A stretch of DNA of 20,897 bases from Phycisphaerales bacterium (GTDB lineage Bacteria > Planctomycetota > Phycisphaerae > SM23-33), in assembly GCA_003171235.1 (NCBI GenBank), contig PMYM01000128.1, positions 26,873-47,769 on the forward strand. Reading direction: 5' to 3'. Numbering within the stretch: position 1 is the first letter of the stretch; every line of letters starts with the position of its first letter. The position numbers and the translations under genes were made by a program. Positions 14,134-20,897 of the stretch are shown piece by piece. Under the pieces are notes generated by a model that had not been told where the DNA came from, did no database searches, and saw nothing but the letters and a program-made list of their open reading frames with translations.

Positions 14134-15578
14134 AAGTGATCTTTGAGAAGAGCGTGCCCGGCCGACGAGGCCTGGACGTGGTCGATAGCGAGGTGCCGGT
14201 GCAGGCCGATTTCCCCGCCGCCCTGCTGCGCGACCAGCCCGCCGGCATGCCCGAACTGTCGGAGCTGGACGTGGTGCGGCATTTCACCGAGCTGTCGCAG
14301 CGCAACGTGGGGGTGGACGGCGCCTTCTACCCGCTGGGCTCCTGCACCATGAAGTATAACCCCAAGGCCGCCGAGCAGGTCGCCCACTACCCGGGCTTCT
14401 CCTACCTGCACCCGCTGCTGCCGCAGTTGCCCAAGGGCGAAACCCTGGTGCAAGGCGCTCTGGAGGTGCTGTACGAGACCGAGCGGCTGCTGTCGGAGAT
14501 CTGCGGCATGGCCGCGTTCACCCTGCAGCCCTTGGCGGGGGCCCACGGCGAGTTGACCGGGGCGATGATCATGGCCGCGTATCACCGCGACCGCGGCAGC
14601 AAGCACAAGAAGCGGATGCTGATTCCCGACTCGGCCCACGGCACCAACCCCGCATCGGCCGCCATAGCGGGCTTTGCCGTCCAGACCATCCCCTCCGACC
14701 ACGACGGTTACCTGGACGTTGACGCCCTGGGCAAGGCCCTGGGCGACGACGTGGCCGGGCTGATGCTCACCTGCCCTAACACCCTGGGGTTGTTCGAGCC
14801 GCGCGTGGCCGAGGTCTGCCGCATGCTCCACCAGGTTGACGGCCTGGTGTACTGCGACGGGGCCAATCTCAACGCCCTGCTGGGCGTCTGCCGGCCGGGG
14901 GACATCGGCTTCGACGTCATGCACGTCAACCTGCATAAAACCTTCGCCACCCCGCACGGCGGCGGCGGGCCGGGCGCCGGCCCGGTGGGCGTGGCCGAAA
15001 AGCTGGTTCCATTCCTGCCGGTCTCGGTGGTGCGCAAGCGCCAGGACGGCTCGTTCTACCTGGACTACGACTGCCCCAAGTCCATCGGCTACATCGCACC
15101 CTTCTACGGCAACTTCGGGGTCATCCTGCGGGCCTACGCCTACATCCGCATGCTGGGGCGCGACGGCCTGCCGCGCGTTGCCCAGAACGCCGTGCTCAAC
15201 GCCAACTACGTGCGGGAGAAGCTCCGCCCCTTCTACGACCTGCCATACGGCCAACTGTGCAAACACGAGGTAGTTCTATCGGCCAGCCGGCAAGCGGCCG
15301 TTGGCGTGCGGGCCCTGGACATCGCCAAGGCCCTCATCGACCGCGGCATGCACCCGCCGACCATGTACTTTCCCATGATCGTGCCCGAGGCCCTGATGAT
15401 CGAGCCCACCGAGACCGAGAGCCGGGAAACACTCGACGCCTTCATCGGCTACATGAAAGAGATCGCCGAACTGGCAAAGACCGATCCGGAAGCCGTCCGC
15501 CGCTGCCCGACGAGCACACCCGTCGGCCGGCTGGACGAAACCCGGGCGGCCCGGCAACCCGACCTGGCCATGCGGTAG
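14130..15578 (+). CDS. gcvPB: Glycine dehydrogenase (decarboxylating) subunit 2
   Basis: This is the catalytic half of the split P-protein, 482 residues, of normal length. The PLP-binding lysine is K270 in VNLHKTFATPHGGGGPG. Other landmarks are the N-terminal GAFYPLGSCTMKYNP, LQPLAGAHGELTG, IPDSAHGTNPASAA and the C-terminal YFPMIVPEALMIEPTETES. Translation starts at GTG (14130-14132), which overlaps the gcvPA stop as GTGA, a typical coupling arrangement. A repeat-rich gap separates it from lpd. Confidence 0.96.
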   Translation: MKVIFEKSVPGRRGLDVVDSEVPVQADFPAALLRDQPAGMPELSELDVVRHFTELSQRNVGVDGAFYPLGSCTMKYNPKAAEQVAHYPGFSYLHPLLPQLPKGETLVQGALEVLYETERLLSEICGMAAFTLQPLAGAHGELTGAMIMAAYHRDRGSKHKKRMLIPDSAHGTNPASAAIAGFAVQTIPSDHDGYLDVDALGKALGDDVAGLMLTCPNTLGLFEPRVAEVCRMLHQVDGLVYCDGANLNALLGVCRPGDIGFDVMHVNLHKTFATPHGGGGPGAGPVGVAEKLVPFLPVSVVRKRQDGSFYLDYDCPKSIGYIAPFYGNFGVILRAYAYIRMLGRDGLPRVAQNAVLNANYVREKLRPFYDLPYGQLCKHEVVLSASRQAAVGVRALDIAKALIDRGMHPPTMYFPMIVPEALMIEPTETESRETLDAFIGYMKEIAELAKTDPEAVRRCPTSTPVGRLDETRAARQPDLAMR

Positions 15579-15594
15579 GGAAAGACGGGAAGGA

Positions 15595-15784
15595 TTTTTA
15601 ACGCAGAGGACGCAGAGGAACGCAGAGGTTAAGAAGAGAAGAACAAACAGGATAAGAAGAAAAGGACATTTTTCCTTCTTCTTCGCTATTACTCTGCGAT
15701 CCTCTGCGTCCTCTGCGTTAAAAAGTCTTTGTTGTTCTTGTTTCTCTGTGTTGAAGATCTTTGTTGTGTCTCCTCTGCGTTAAA
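15595..15784. repeat. CGCAGAGG-type inverted repeat element between gcvPB and lpd
   Basis: A perfect 25-bp inverted repeat (15595-15619 against 15700-15724) is built of ACGCAGAGG units next to a T/A run; an extra unit continues the left arm to 15628. The 80-nt spacer holds a second imperfect inverted pair of GAAGAAAAGG and CCTTCTTCTTC. A third partial copy (TCCTCTGCGTTAAA) lies at 15771-15784, only 11 nt before the lpd ATG, so the repeat supplies the upstream region of lpd. Repeats of this CGCAGAGG kind recur between genes of several bacterial phyla. Confidence 0.85.
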
Positions 15785-15795
15785 GGCTTCTTCTT

Positions 15796-17154
15796 ATGCC
15801 GGATTATGACATAGCAATCCTGGGAGCCGGGCCGGGCGGATATGCCGCCGCCCTGCGCGCCGCCCAGCGCGGGCTGAAGGTCTGCCTGGTGGAAACCGGC
15901 AAGATCGGCGGAACCTGCCTTAACGTCGGCTGCATCCCCACCAAGGCCATGCTTCACGCCAGTGAGCTATTTCACCTGGCCGCTCACGGGGCGGGCCTGG
16001 GCATCCAGGCCCAGCCGACGCTGGATTACGCCGCCCTGGCCGCCCACGTGGCCAAGGCGGTGACGATGTCCAGCCGGGGTGTGGAATTCCTGCTCAAGAA
16101 GCGCGGAGTGGAGGTGGTGGGGGCCCGCGGGCGGCTGATCGACGCCGCCACCATCGACGCCGACGGCAAGAAAATCTTCGCCCGTAGCGTGATCCTGGCC
16201 ACGGGTTCGCGTCCCGCCCGGCCGGCGTTTCTGCCGTGGGACTCCGGCCGCGTCTTCACCACCGACCAGGCCACCACCGCCAGCGCACTGCCCAAGAGCG
16301 TGCTGATCGTCGGTGGCGGGGTCATCGGCTGCGAGTTCGCCACCTTCTACAGCGAGATGGGCGTGCCCGTCACGGTGGTGGAGATGACCGATTCGCTCCT
16401 GCCAAACCTGGACGCCGACGCCGCCAAGGCCGTCGCCGCCAGCCTGGCCCGGCGAAACGTCGCCATCGTCACCGGCGCCCGCATCGATTCGGCCAGCGAG
16501 CGCCCCGACGGCATCGCCCTCCGCGCCGGCCAGCGCGAACTGTCCGCCAGCCACGTGCTGGCGGCGGTGGGCCGGCCGCCAAACGTCGAGGACATCGGCC
16601 TGGAGGCGCTGGGCGTGGCGATGGACGGGCTGGTGGTCAAAGTCGACGACCGCTGCCGCACCAACGTGCCCGGCCTGTACGCCATCGGCGACCTGGCTGA
16701 GCGCCGCCAGTACGCCCACCTGGCCACGCGAATGGGTCTGGTCGCCGCCGACAACGCTGCCGGCATCGACGCCCGCGACGACCGCAGCGTCGTGCCCGTG
16801 GGCGTGTACACCCACCCGGAGGTGGCGGCGGTGGGGTTGTCCGCATCGCAGGCACAGGCAGACTGCCCCGACCTCAAGATCGCCAGTTTCCCCTACCAGG
16901 CCAGCGGCATGGCCCGGGCCTACGCCGCAACCGAGGGTCTGGTGAGACTGCTGGCCCGGCCTGACGGCACGCTGCTGGGGGCGATGATCATCGGCCAGCA
17001 CGCCACCGATTCCATCCACGAGATCGCCCTGGCCATGCGCTGCGGCCTGAAGGTGGGCCAGATCGCCGAACTGATCCACGCCCACCCGACATTTGCCGAG
17101 GCCATCGGCGAGGCGGCTGAGGCCTGGCTGGGCCTGCCGCTGCACACGCTCTAG
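15796..17154 (+). CDS. lpd: Dihydrolipoyl dehydrogenase (L-protein)
   Basis: This flavoprotein re-oxidises the dihydrolipoyl arm of GcvH with NAD+. The 452-residue product has the FAD motif ILGAGPGG at 8-15, the redox-active disulfide GTCLNVGC with C41 and C46, and the NAD-binding motif IVGGGVIGCE at 171-180. It also has the second FAD motif GLYAIGD and the C-terminal HAHPTFAE with the catalytic H430/E435 pair. The Shine-Dalgarno sequence is weak (AAAGG, within the upstream repeat). Clustering with gcv and lip genes suggests it serves the glycine cleavage system, though it could also serve 2-oxoacid dehydrogenases. Confidence 0.96.
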   Translation: MPDYDIAILGAGPGGYAAALRAAQRGLKVCLVETGKIGGTCLNVGCIPTKAMLHASELFHLAAHGAGLGIQAQPTLDYAALAAHVAKAVTMSSRGVEFLLKKRGVEVVGARGRLIDAATIDADGKKIFARSVILATGSRPARPAFLPWDSGRVFTTDQATTASALPKSVLIVGGGVIGCEFATFYSEMGVPVTVVEMTDSLLPNLDADAAKAVAASLARRNVAIVTGARIDSASERPDGIALRAGQRELSASHVLAAVGRPPNVEDIGLEALGVAMDGLVVKVDDRCRTNVPGLYAIGDLAERRQYAHLATRMGLVAADNAAGIDARDDRSVVPVGVYTHPEVAAVGLSASQAQADCPDLKIASFPYQASGMARAYAATEGLVRLLARPDGTLLGAMIIGQHATDSIHEIALAMRCGLKVGQIAELIHAHPTFAEAIGEAAEAWLGLPLHTL

Positions 17155-17293
17155 ATAGTGCGAAGTGCGAGGTTGGGAGAAAGATTAGCCGCGAACAACG
17201 CGAACAACGCGAACAAGAAACAAGTGCGATAGTGCGGAGTGCGAAGTGGGAGAAGGATTAGCCGCGAACAACGCGAACTCCGCGAACAGAACA
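17155..17293 (+). repeat. Two direct copies of a 65-bp repeat after lpd
   Basis: Copy 1 (17155-17219) and copy 2 (17229-17293) are offset by 74 bp and share ATAGTGCG(A/G)AGTGCGA, TGGGAGAA(A/G)GATTAGC and CGCGAACAACGCGAA. Each copy also contains shorter runs of CGCGAACAA. It begins right after the lpd stop codon. No gene is apparent between 17155 and 17435. Confidence 0.8.
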
Positions 17294-17344
17294 AGAGATA
17301 ATCAACAAGGTTCTTGATGAACGGTGTTCCTTCTCCTTTCTTAG

Positions 17345-17400
17345 CCCAGGGCGGAAGCCCTGGGAAAGCGACAAGATTAGAACTCAAGCCCCGGTAGGGG
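17345..17400. repeat. Palindromic GC-rich hairpins upstream of lipB::lipA
   Basis: CCCAGGGC-GGAA-GCCCTGGG (17345-17364) is a perfect 8-bp stem with a tetraloop. CCCC-GGTA-GGGG (17389-17400) is a second short hairpin. Both have the look of dispersed palindromes that I associate with planctomycete genomes. No T-tract follows, so they are not typical terminators. Confidence 0.6.
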
Positions 17401-17435
17401 CGCCTGCGATTCCACTAGCGGCCAGAATCTTCAAG

Positions 17436-19118
17436 ATGTCCAACAGACTAATCATCCACGACCTGGGCCGGTGTTCATACGACCGGGCCTTCCAATTGCA
17501 GATTGAACTGCTGGAGGGGCTGATCGCCGATGCATCCGGGCCGGCCCACCTGCTGCTGGTCGAGCACGACCCGCCGGTGATCACCCTGGGCCGGCGGGCC
17601 CGCCCCCAGAACATCCTGCCCGGGCGGGACGACCTGGCCAGCCGGGGCGTGCAGGTGCGAGAGGTTCCGCGCGGCGGCGACGTCACTTGGCATGGCCCGG
17701 GGCAGTTGGTGGCGTATCCGATTGTGCCCCTGGCCGGTCGCGGCGTGCGACGATATGTCCACGACCTGGAAGAGGCGGTCATTCGCCTGGCCGGGCGGCT
17801 GGGCATCGCCGCCGGGCGGGAAAACGGGGCCACCGGCGTGTGGGTCGGCCAGGCCAAGCTCGCTGCCGTGGGCGTGGCGGTTCGGCGATGGGTGGCCTGG
17901 CACGGGCTGGCGCTCAACGTGAAGGCCGACCTGTCGGGCTTCGACCTGATCGTCCCCTGCGGGCTGCACCGGCCCGTGACCAGCCTGGAACGCCTGCTTG
18001 CCCGGCCGGTGGAGATGGACCAGGTCAAGGCCATGCTGGTCGAGGAACTTATGGCCGTCCTGGGGGAAAATAGGGACGGACCCCATTTTTCCGCTGTTGA
18101 GGCTGGGAGTTTCACTGGGGGCAAAAGCGAAAAATGGGGTGCGTCCCTATTTTCCCTATTTTCCCGGCGATTGCCCCAGTGGCTGGTGATCAAGCCCCAG
18201 CCGGTGAACCAGGCGGGGCAGGTTCGGCGGGTGCTGGCGCAACTTGGGCTGGCGACGGTCTGCACCTCCGCCCGCTGCCCCAACCGCGCCGAATGCTTCT
18301 CGCGCGGCACCGCCACGTTCATGATCCTGGGCGAAGTCTGCACCCGCCGCTGCCGGTTTTGCGCGGTGGGGCAGGGCGCCCCCCAGCCGGTTCGAGCGGA
18401 CGAACCCGCCGCCGTGGCCGAGGCGGCGGCGAAGCTGGACCTGCGGCACGTGGTCGTTACCTCCGTCACGCGCGACGACATGGCCGACGGGGGCGCCGCC
18501 CACTTCGCCCGCACCATCCAGGCGATTCGCCATCGCCTGCCGCAGGCGGTCATCGAGGTGCTGGCGCCGGACTTCGCCGGCCAGGCCGGCGCCATCGACG
18601 CGGTGCTGGCCGCCGGCCCGGACGTGTTCAATCACAACATCGAGACCGTTGCCCGCCTGTATCCGGCTGTCAGGCCGCAGGCCGATTATCGCCGCAGCCT
18701 GGAGGTGCTCTCCCGCGCCGCCGCGCTTTCGGTAGCACAGGCGTCTCTCCTGTGTGTTGTTGGCCGTGGACCAAAAGACTTCCACAGGCGGGACGCCTGT
18801 GCTACCAGCGCGTCACCGCTGGTCAAGAGCGGACTAATGGTCGGTCTTGGCGAAACGCCGGCCGAGGTCGCCGCCGTCATGGCCGACCTGCGCCAGGCCG
18901 GGTGCGACGTGCTGACTATCGGCCAGTACCTACAGCCGTGCAGGGACAAGCTGCCGGTGGCGGAATTCATCCCGCCTGCCCAATTCGACGCCTACCGCAA
19001 AGAGGCCCTGGCCATGGGCTTTGCCGCCGTTGCCGCCGGGCCCCTAGTCCGCAGCAGCTACAACGCCCAGGCCGTTCATCAGCAGAGCCTGGGCAGGGCA
19101 GGGGCCCGCGGCGCTTGA
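17436..19118 (+). CDS. LipB-LipA fusion: octanoyltransferase joined to lipoyl synthase
   Basis: Both steps of lipoyl cofactor synthesis are in one 560-residue frame. Residues 1-210 are LipB, which moves octanoate from acyl carrier protein to GcvH and E2 proteins: RGGDVTWHGPGQL at 79-91, K141 in VGQAKLAAVG and the acyl-accepting C175 in PCGL. Residues about 246-555 are LipA, which inserts the two sulfurs. Its auxiliary cluster motif is C276-TSAR-C281-PNRAE-C287, its radical SAM motif C302-TRR-C306-RF-C309, and the C-terminal RSSY at 539-542 carries the serine ligand. The linker (210-241) and a segment inside LipA (432-457) are encoded by two different palindromic repeat elements. All catalytic residues I know are kept, so the protein may be active. 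No ATG and no Shine-Dalgarno sequence would let LipA start separately; a TTG at 18171 is a poor candidate. The RBS before 17436 is weak. Confidence 0.9.
   Translation: MSNRLIIHDLGRCSYDRAFQLQIELLEGLIADASGPAHLLLVEHDPPVITLGRRARPQNILPGRDDLASRGVQVREVPRGGDVTWHGPGQLVAYPIVPLAGRGVRRYVHDLEEAVIRLAGRLGIAAGRENGATGVWVGQAKLAAVGVAVRRWVAWHGLALNVKADLSGFDLIVPCGLHRPVTSLERLLARPVEMDQVKAMLVEELMAVLGENRDGPHFSAVEAGSFTGGKSEKWGASLFSLFSRRLPQWLVIKPQPVNQAGQVRRVLAQLGLATVCTSARCPNRAECFSRGTATFMILGEVCTRRCRFCAVGQGAPQPVRADEPAAVAEAAAKLDLRHVVVTSVTRDDMADGGAAHFARTIQAIRHRLPQAVIEVLAPDFAGQAGAIDAVLAAGPDVFNHNIETVARLYPAVRPQADYRRSLEVLSRAAALSVAQASLLCVVGRGPKDFHRRDACATSASPLVKSGLMVGLGETPAEVAAVMADLRQAGCDVLTIGQYLQPCRDKLPVAEFIPPAQFDAYRKEALAMGFAAVAAGPLVRSSYNAQAVHQQSLGRAGARGA
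18064..18156. repeat. Translated palindromic element forming the LipB-LipA linker
   Basis: The left arm (18064-18095, begins GGGAAAATAGGGACGG) and the right arm (18126-18156, ends GTCCCTATTTTCCC) are inverted copies of about 31 bp. They differ by one substitution and one single-base deletion, around a 30-nt loop. A further CTATTTTCCC follows at 18156-18165. The type 'AAATAGGGACG-ACCCCATTTTT' resembles dispersed repeats that I associate with REP-type (IS200/RAYT) transposases, from memory. It lies in frame between the LipB and LipA domains. Confidence 0.85.
18731..18806. repeat. Translated palindromic element inside the LipA domain
   Basis: Arms of 24 bp (18731-18754, begins GGTAGCACAGGCG; 18783-18806, ends CGCCTGTGCTACC) are inverted copies matching at 22 of 24 positions. 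Each arm is itself a hairpin (for example CACAGGCG-GGA-CGCCTGTG), so the 76-bp element can fold as a branched structure. It is read in frame and encodes about VAQASLLCVVGRGPKDFHRR followed by DACAT, a segment absent from ordinary lipoyl synthases. Confidence 0.88.
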
Positions 19119-19193
19119 TCCTCGCCTGCAAATCCGCTTTCTGCTGGCTACAATACCCGCCGCCGGGGTTTTGCAATTCGCTTGGAGGCTGTA

Positions 19194-20171
19194 ATGGGAC
19201 AGCGTTTTGAGTTCGGTTTCTTCGACTGCCTGATTTGCGAGCAGGCGGGCATTTTGCCCTACGAGATGCACACCGACGTCAACGCCATAATCAAGGCCGC
19301 CGACGCCATCGTGCCCCTCGCCGGGCGCCTGGGCGTGCCGCCTCCGCCGCCGCACCTTTACCAGATGGCTTACTGCCACGTTTCCACCCTGGGCTGCCAG
19401 GTCGTCAACGGCCCGGAACTGAAGGAACCCTCCGCCAAGCCCTGCCTGAAGAGCCCTGCCGACATCGACAACCTGCGCGAGCCCGACGACTACCTGGCCT
19501 GCGGCGTCGTGCCCCAGCGGCTGGAGGTGGTCCGCCGGCTCAAGGCCCGCCGGCCCGACGCCTCCGCCCACATCGGCCACGACCTGGAAGGCCCGGTAAC
19601 CACCGCCGGATTGATGCTGGGCGGCGAGACGTTCTTCATGCTGCCCTACGACGACCCCGGCCGCGCCCACCGGCTGCTGGACTTCTGCCTCCGCAGCATT
19701 CTGAACTACACTCGAACGCTGCGCCGGCATCAGGGAAGGGCCTTCGGCGGCCAGACGGAAATGGTGCCCGACGACTTTGGCGGCATGTTCCCGCCGCCGC
19801 TGTTTGGCCAGTTCGTCTCGCCGTACTGGGACAAGCTGTACTGTGGGGCGGGGGCGACGCGGCGTATCCTGCACAGCGAACTGCTGCGCGAGGGGCACCT
19901 GCCGCTGCTGGCCCAGATCAAGATCGACGAGTTCGACCCCAGCGTGGACCAATTCCTGCCGGCCGAGGTCGTCGCCCGCGCCTGCCCCGTGCCCTACTGC
20001 CTGCGGATCTGGCCCTCGAGGGTGCGCCGACAGACGGCCGATGAGTTGGTGGCCTTCTACCGCCACCTGGCCGGCTTCAAACCCACTTACATCATGTTCC
20101 ACCTGGAGCACCTGGCGGACCTGCCCAAGATCGAGGCCCTGCTGAAAGTGGCCCGGGAGCTGGAGAAGTAG
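19194..20171 (+). CDS. Uroporphyrinogen decarboxylase (URO-D) superfamily protein, function unknown
   Basis: The 325-residue product looks like a member of the URO-D superfamily, which includes heme-pathway HemE and many corrinoid-linked methyltransferases. Residues 126-140 (HIGHDLEGPVTTAGL) match the region after a central strand where the superfamily has a GP-x-T motif. The segment at 193-212 (DDFGGMFPPPLFGQFVSPYW) matches the 'P-x-x-F-x-x-F-x-x-PY' helix start. I see neither the N-terminal Arg-rich HemE signature nor a clear HxCxnC zinc site of the methyltransferases, so the substrate is open. The ATG at 19194 is chosen because GGAGG ends 5 nt before it; a TTG at 19182 overlaps that site. 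A TACAAT at 19149-19154 may be its -10 box. It starts 75 nt after lipB::lipA and may be transcribed separately. Confidence 0.72.
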   Translation: MGQRFEFGFFDCLICEQAGILPYEMHTDVNAIIKAADAIVPLAGRLGVPPPPPHLYQMAYCHVSTLGCQVVNGPELKEPSAKPCLKSPADIDNLREPDDYLACGVVPQRLEVVRRLKARRPDASAHIGHDLEGPVTTAGLMLGGETFFMLPYDDPGRAHRLLDFCLRSILNYTRTLRRHQGRAFGGQTEMVPDDFGGMFPPPLFGQFVSPYWDKLYCGAGATRRILHSELLREGHLPLLAQIKIDEFDPSVDQFLPAEVVARACPVPYCLRIWPSRVRRQTADELVAFYRHLAGFKPTYIMFHLEHLADLPKIEALLKVARELEK

Positions 20172-20176
20172 GATCC

Positions 20177-20193
20177 GTGCAACTTCGTTGCAC
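20177..20193. terminator. Short hairpin after the URO-D-like gene
   Basis: GTGCAA-CTTCG-TTGCAC forms a 6-bp stem with a 5-nt loop 6 nt after the stop codon. No T-tract follows, so termination by this stem alone is doubtful. Confidence 0.35.
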
Positions 20194-20312
20194 GCGCGAC
20201 GCCCGGCCTTGCCGCCCCCGCCCTATCCTGACGGCCTCTTGTGGAACTGCCTGGAGTTGGTTAAGGTTGTGCCACCCCTTTCCTGCGGATTGGGGATGTG
20301 GTTAACCAGCCT

Positions 20313-20333
20313 GGCAGGGGGCAAAACCCTGCC
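20313..20333 (+). promoter_or_regulatory. Hairpin abutting the ribosome binding site of the DUF47 gene
   Basis: GGCAGGG-GGCAAAA-CCCTGCC forms a perfect 7-bp stem that ends directly before GGGAGGAG, the Shine-Dalgarno sequence of the next gene. It could modulate access to that site. The rest of 20172-20349 shows no gene. Confidence 0.4.
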
Positions 20334-20349
20334 GGGAGGAGATCGAGAA

Positions 20350-20897
20350 ATGTTCTCCCTTGGCACTCGAAAAGACGTGTTCTTCGACCTGTTCGACAAG
20401 GCGGCGCAGAACGCCTGCGAGGCCGCCGCCGCCCTGCTGGACCTGCTGGAGCACTACGAGGACGTGCCCAACAAGGTCCGGCGGATCAAGATCCTCGAAC
20501 AGGCCGGCGACGACTTTACCCACTGCATCCTGGAGCGGCTGGCCAAGACCTTCATCACCCCCCTGGACCGCGAGGACATCCAGCACGCCGCCGCCAAGCT
20601 GGACGACATCTGCGACCACATGGACGCCGTGGCCACGCGCATGATGCTGTACAAGATCCAGGCGACCACCGAAGACGCCAAGACCTTCGGGCAGGTGCTG
20701 GTCAAGGCCACCGCCCTGCTGCGCGAGGCCTTCATCCAACTGCGCGACCTGCGCAAGAACGACGTCATCCAGTCGCTGTGCGTGGAGATTCACACCCAGG
20801 AGAACGAGGGCGACCGGCTGATGCAGCACGCCCTGGCCGGGCTGTTCGACGAGGCCGACCTGGACGCCAAGGAAATCATCAAGTGGAAGGACATCTA
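20350..20897 (+). CDS. DUF47 / PhoU-like phosphate transport regulator, partial
   Basis: The frame starts at an ATG with GGGAGGAG upstream and runs off the right edge after 182 codons. The helical product (DVFFDLFDKAAQNACEAAAA, then LEQAGDDFTHCILERLAKTF, ITPLDREDIQHAAAKLDDIC) matches the DUF47 family, four-to-six-helix PhoU-like proteins. The DREDI segment and the ENEGDRL repeat fit the metal-binding E/DxxxD pattern of PhoU proteins. Members of this family usually number about 210-220 residues and commonly precede a PiT-type low-affinity phosphate transporter gene, so one may follow beyond the window. Confidence 0.9.
   Translation, partial: MFSLGTRKDVFFDLFDKAAQNACEAAAALLDLLEHYEDVPNKVRRIKILEQAGDDFTHCILERLAKTFITPLDREDIQHAAAKLDDICDHMDAVATRMMLYKIQATTEDAKTFGQVLVKATALLREAFIQLRDLRKNDVIQSLCVEIHTQENEGDRLMQHALAGLFDEADLDAKEIIKWKDI

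Noticed and set aside
18134..19210. 358-residue plus-strand frame overlapping lipA
   Set aside because: It is an out-of-frame reading of lipA, with Arg/Gly/Pro-rich product. Its recognisable-looking stretch comes from the palindromic element read in another frame.

Overview
The window looks like a chromosomal segment of a GC-rich bacterium, most likely of the Planctomycetota (Phycisphaerae-like). That placement rests on gene style: a split glycine decarboxylase (GcvPA/GcvPB), a secreted VIT/VWA protein paired with a secretin-like protein, a URO-D-like protein of unknown role, and many intergenic palindromic repeats of kinds I associate with planctomycete genomes. It is an inference; the window holds no rRNA or other marker gene.

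Left part (37-4278, minus strand): a two-gene unit with its own promoter encodes an exported VIT-VWA-TPR protein followed, 2 nt later, by an exported secretin-domain-like protein. Middle part (about 4429-9967): a probable degraded integrated element. On the minus strand it carries two small overlapping ORFs, a ParB/Srx-like protein, a radical SAM protein, a small helix-turn-helix protein and a full-length GpA-type terminase large subunit. A zinc-ribbon gene on the plus strand is nested between them. The terminase stop codon overlaps an IS1380-type transposase remnant, and no portal, capsid or integrase gene is visible. The right edge is the 3' part of a tRNA-Asp(GTC) gene, which I read as an attachment-site scar. 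Next to it lies a PD-(D/E)XK nuclease-like gene whose stop codon sits inside a perfect 26-bp palindrome.

Right part (10699-19118, plus strand): a glycine cleavage and lipoylation cluster, gcvT-gcvH-gcvPA-gcvPB-lpd-lipB::lipA. It has a good sigma70-like promoter and a leader of about 175 nt before gcvT. GcvPA/PB decarboxylate glycine onto the lipoyl arm of GcvH, GcvT transfers the one-carbon unit to tetrahydrofolate, Lpd re-oxidises the lipoyl group, and the LipB-LipA fusion makes the lipoyl cofactor. All but one of the gene junctions in this cluster hold palindromic or tandem repeats of different families (the exception is the overlapping gcvPA-gcvPB pair). Two further palindromic elements lie inside the lipB::lipA reading frame and are translated, one as the inter-domain linker and one as an insertion inside the lipoyl synthase domain. 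This is the most unusual observation in the window.

The window ends with a URO-D-superfamily gene and the start of a DUF47/PhoU-like gene that runs off the right edge.
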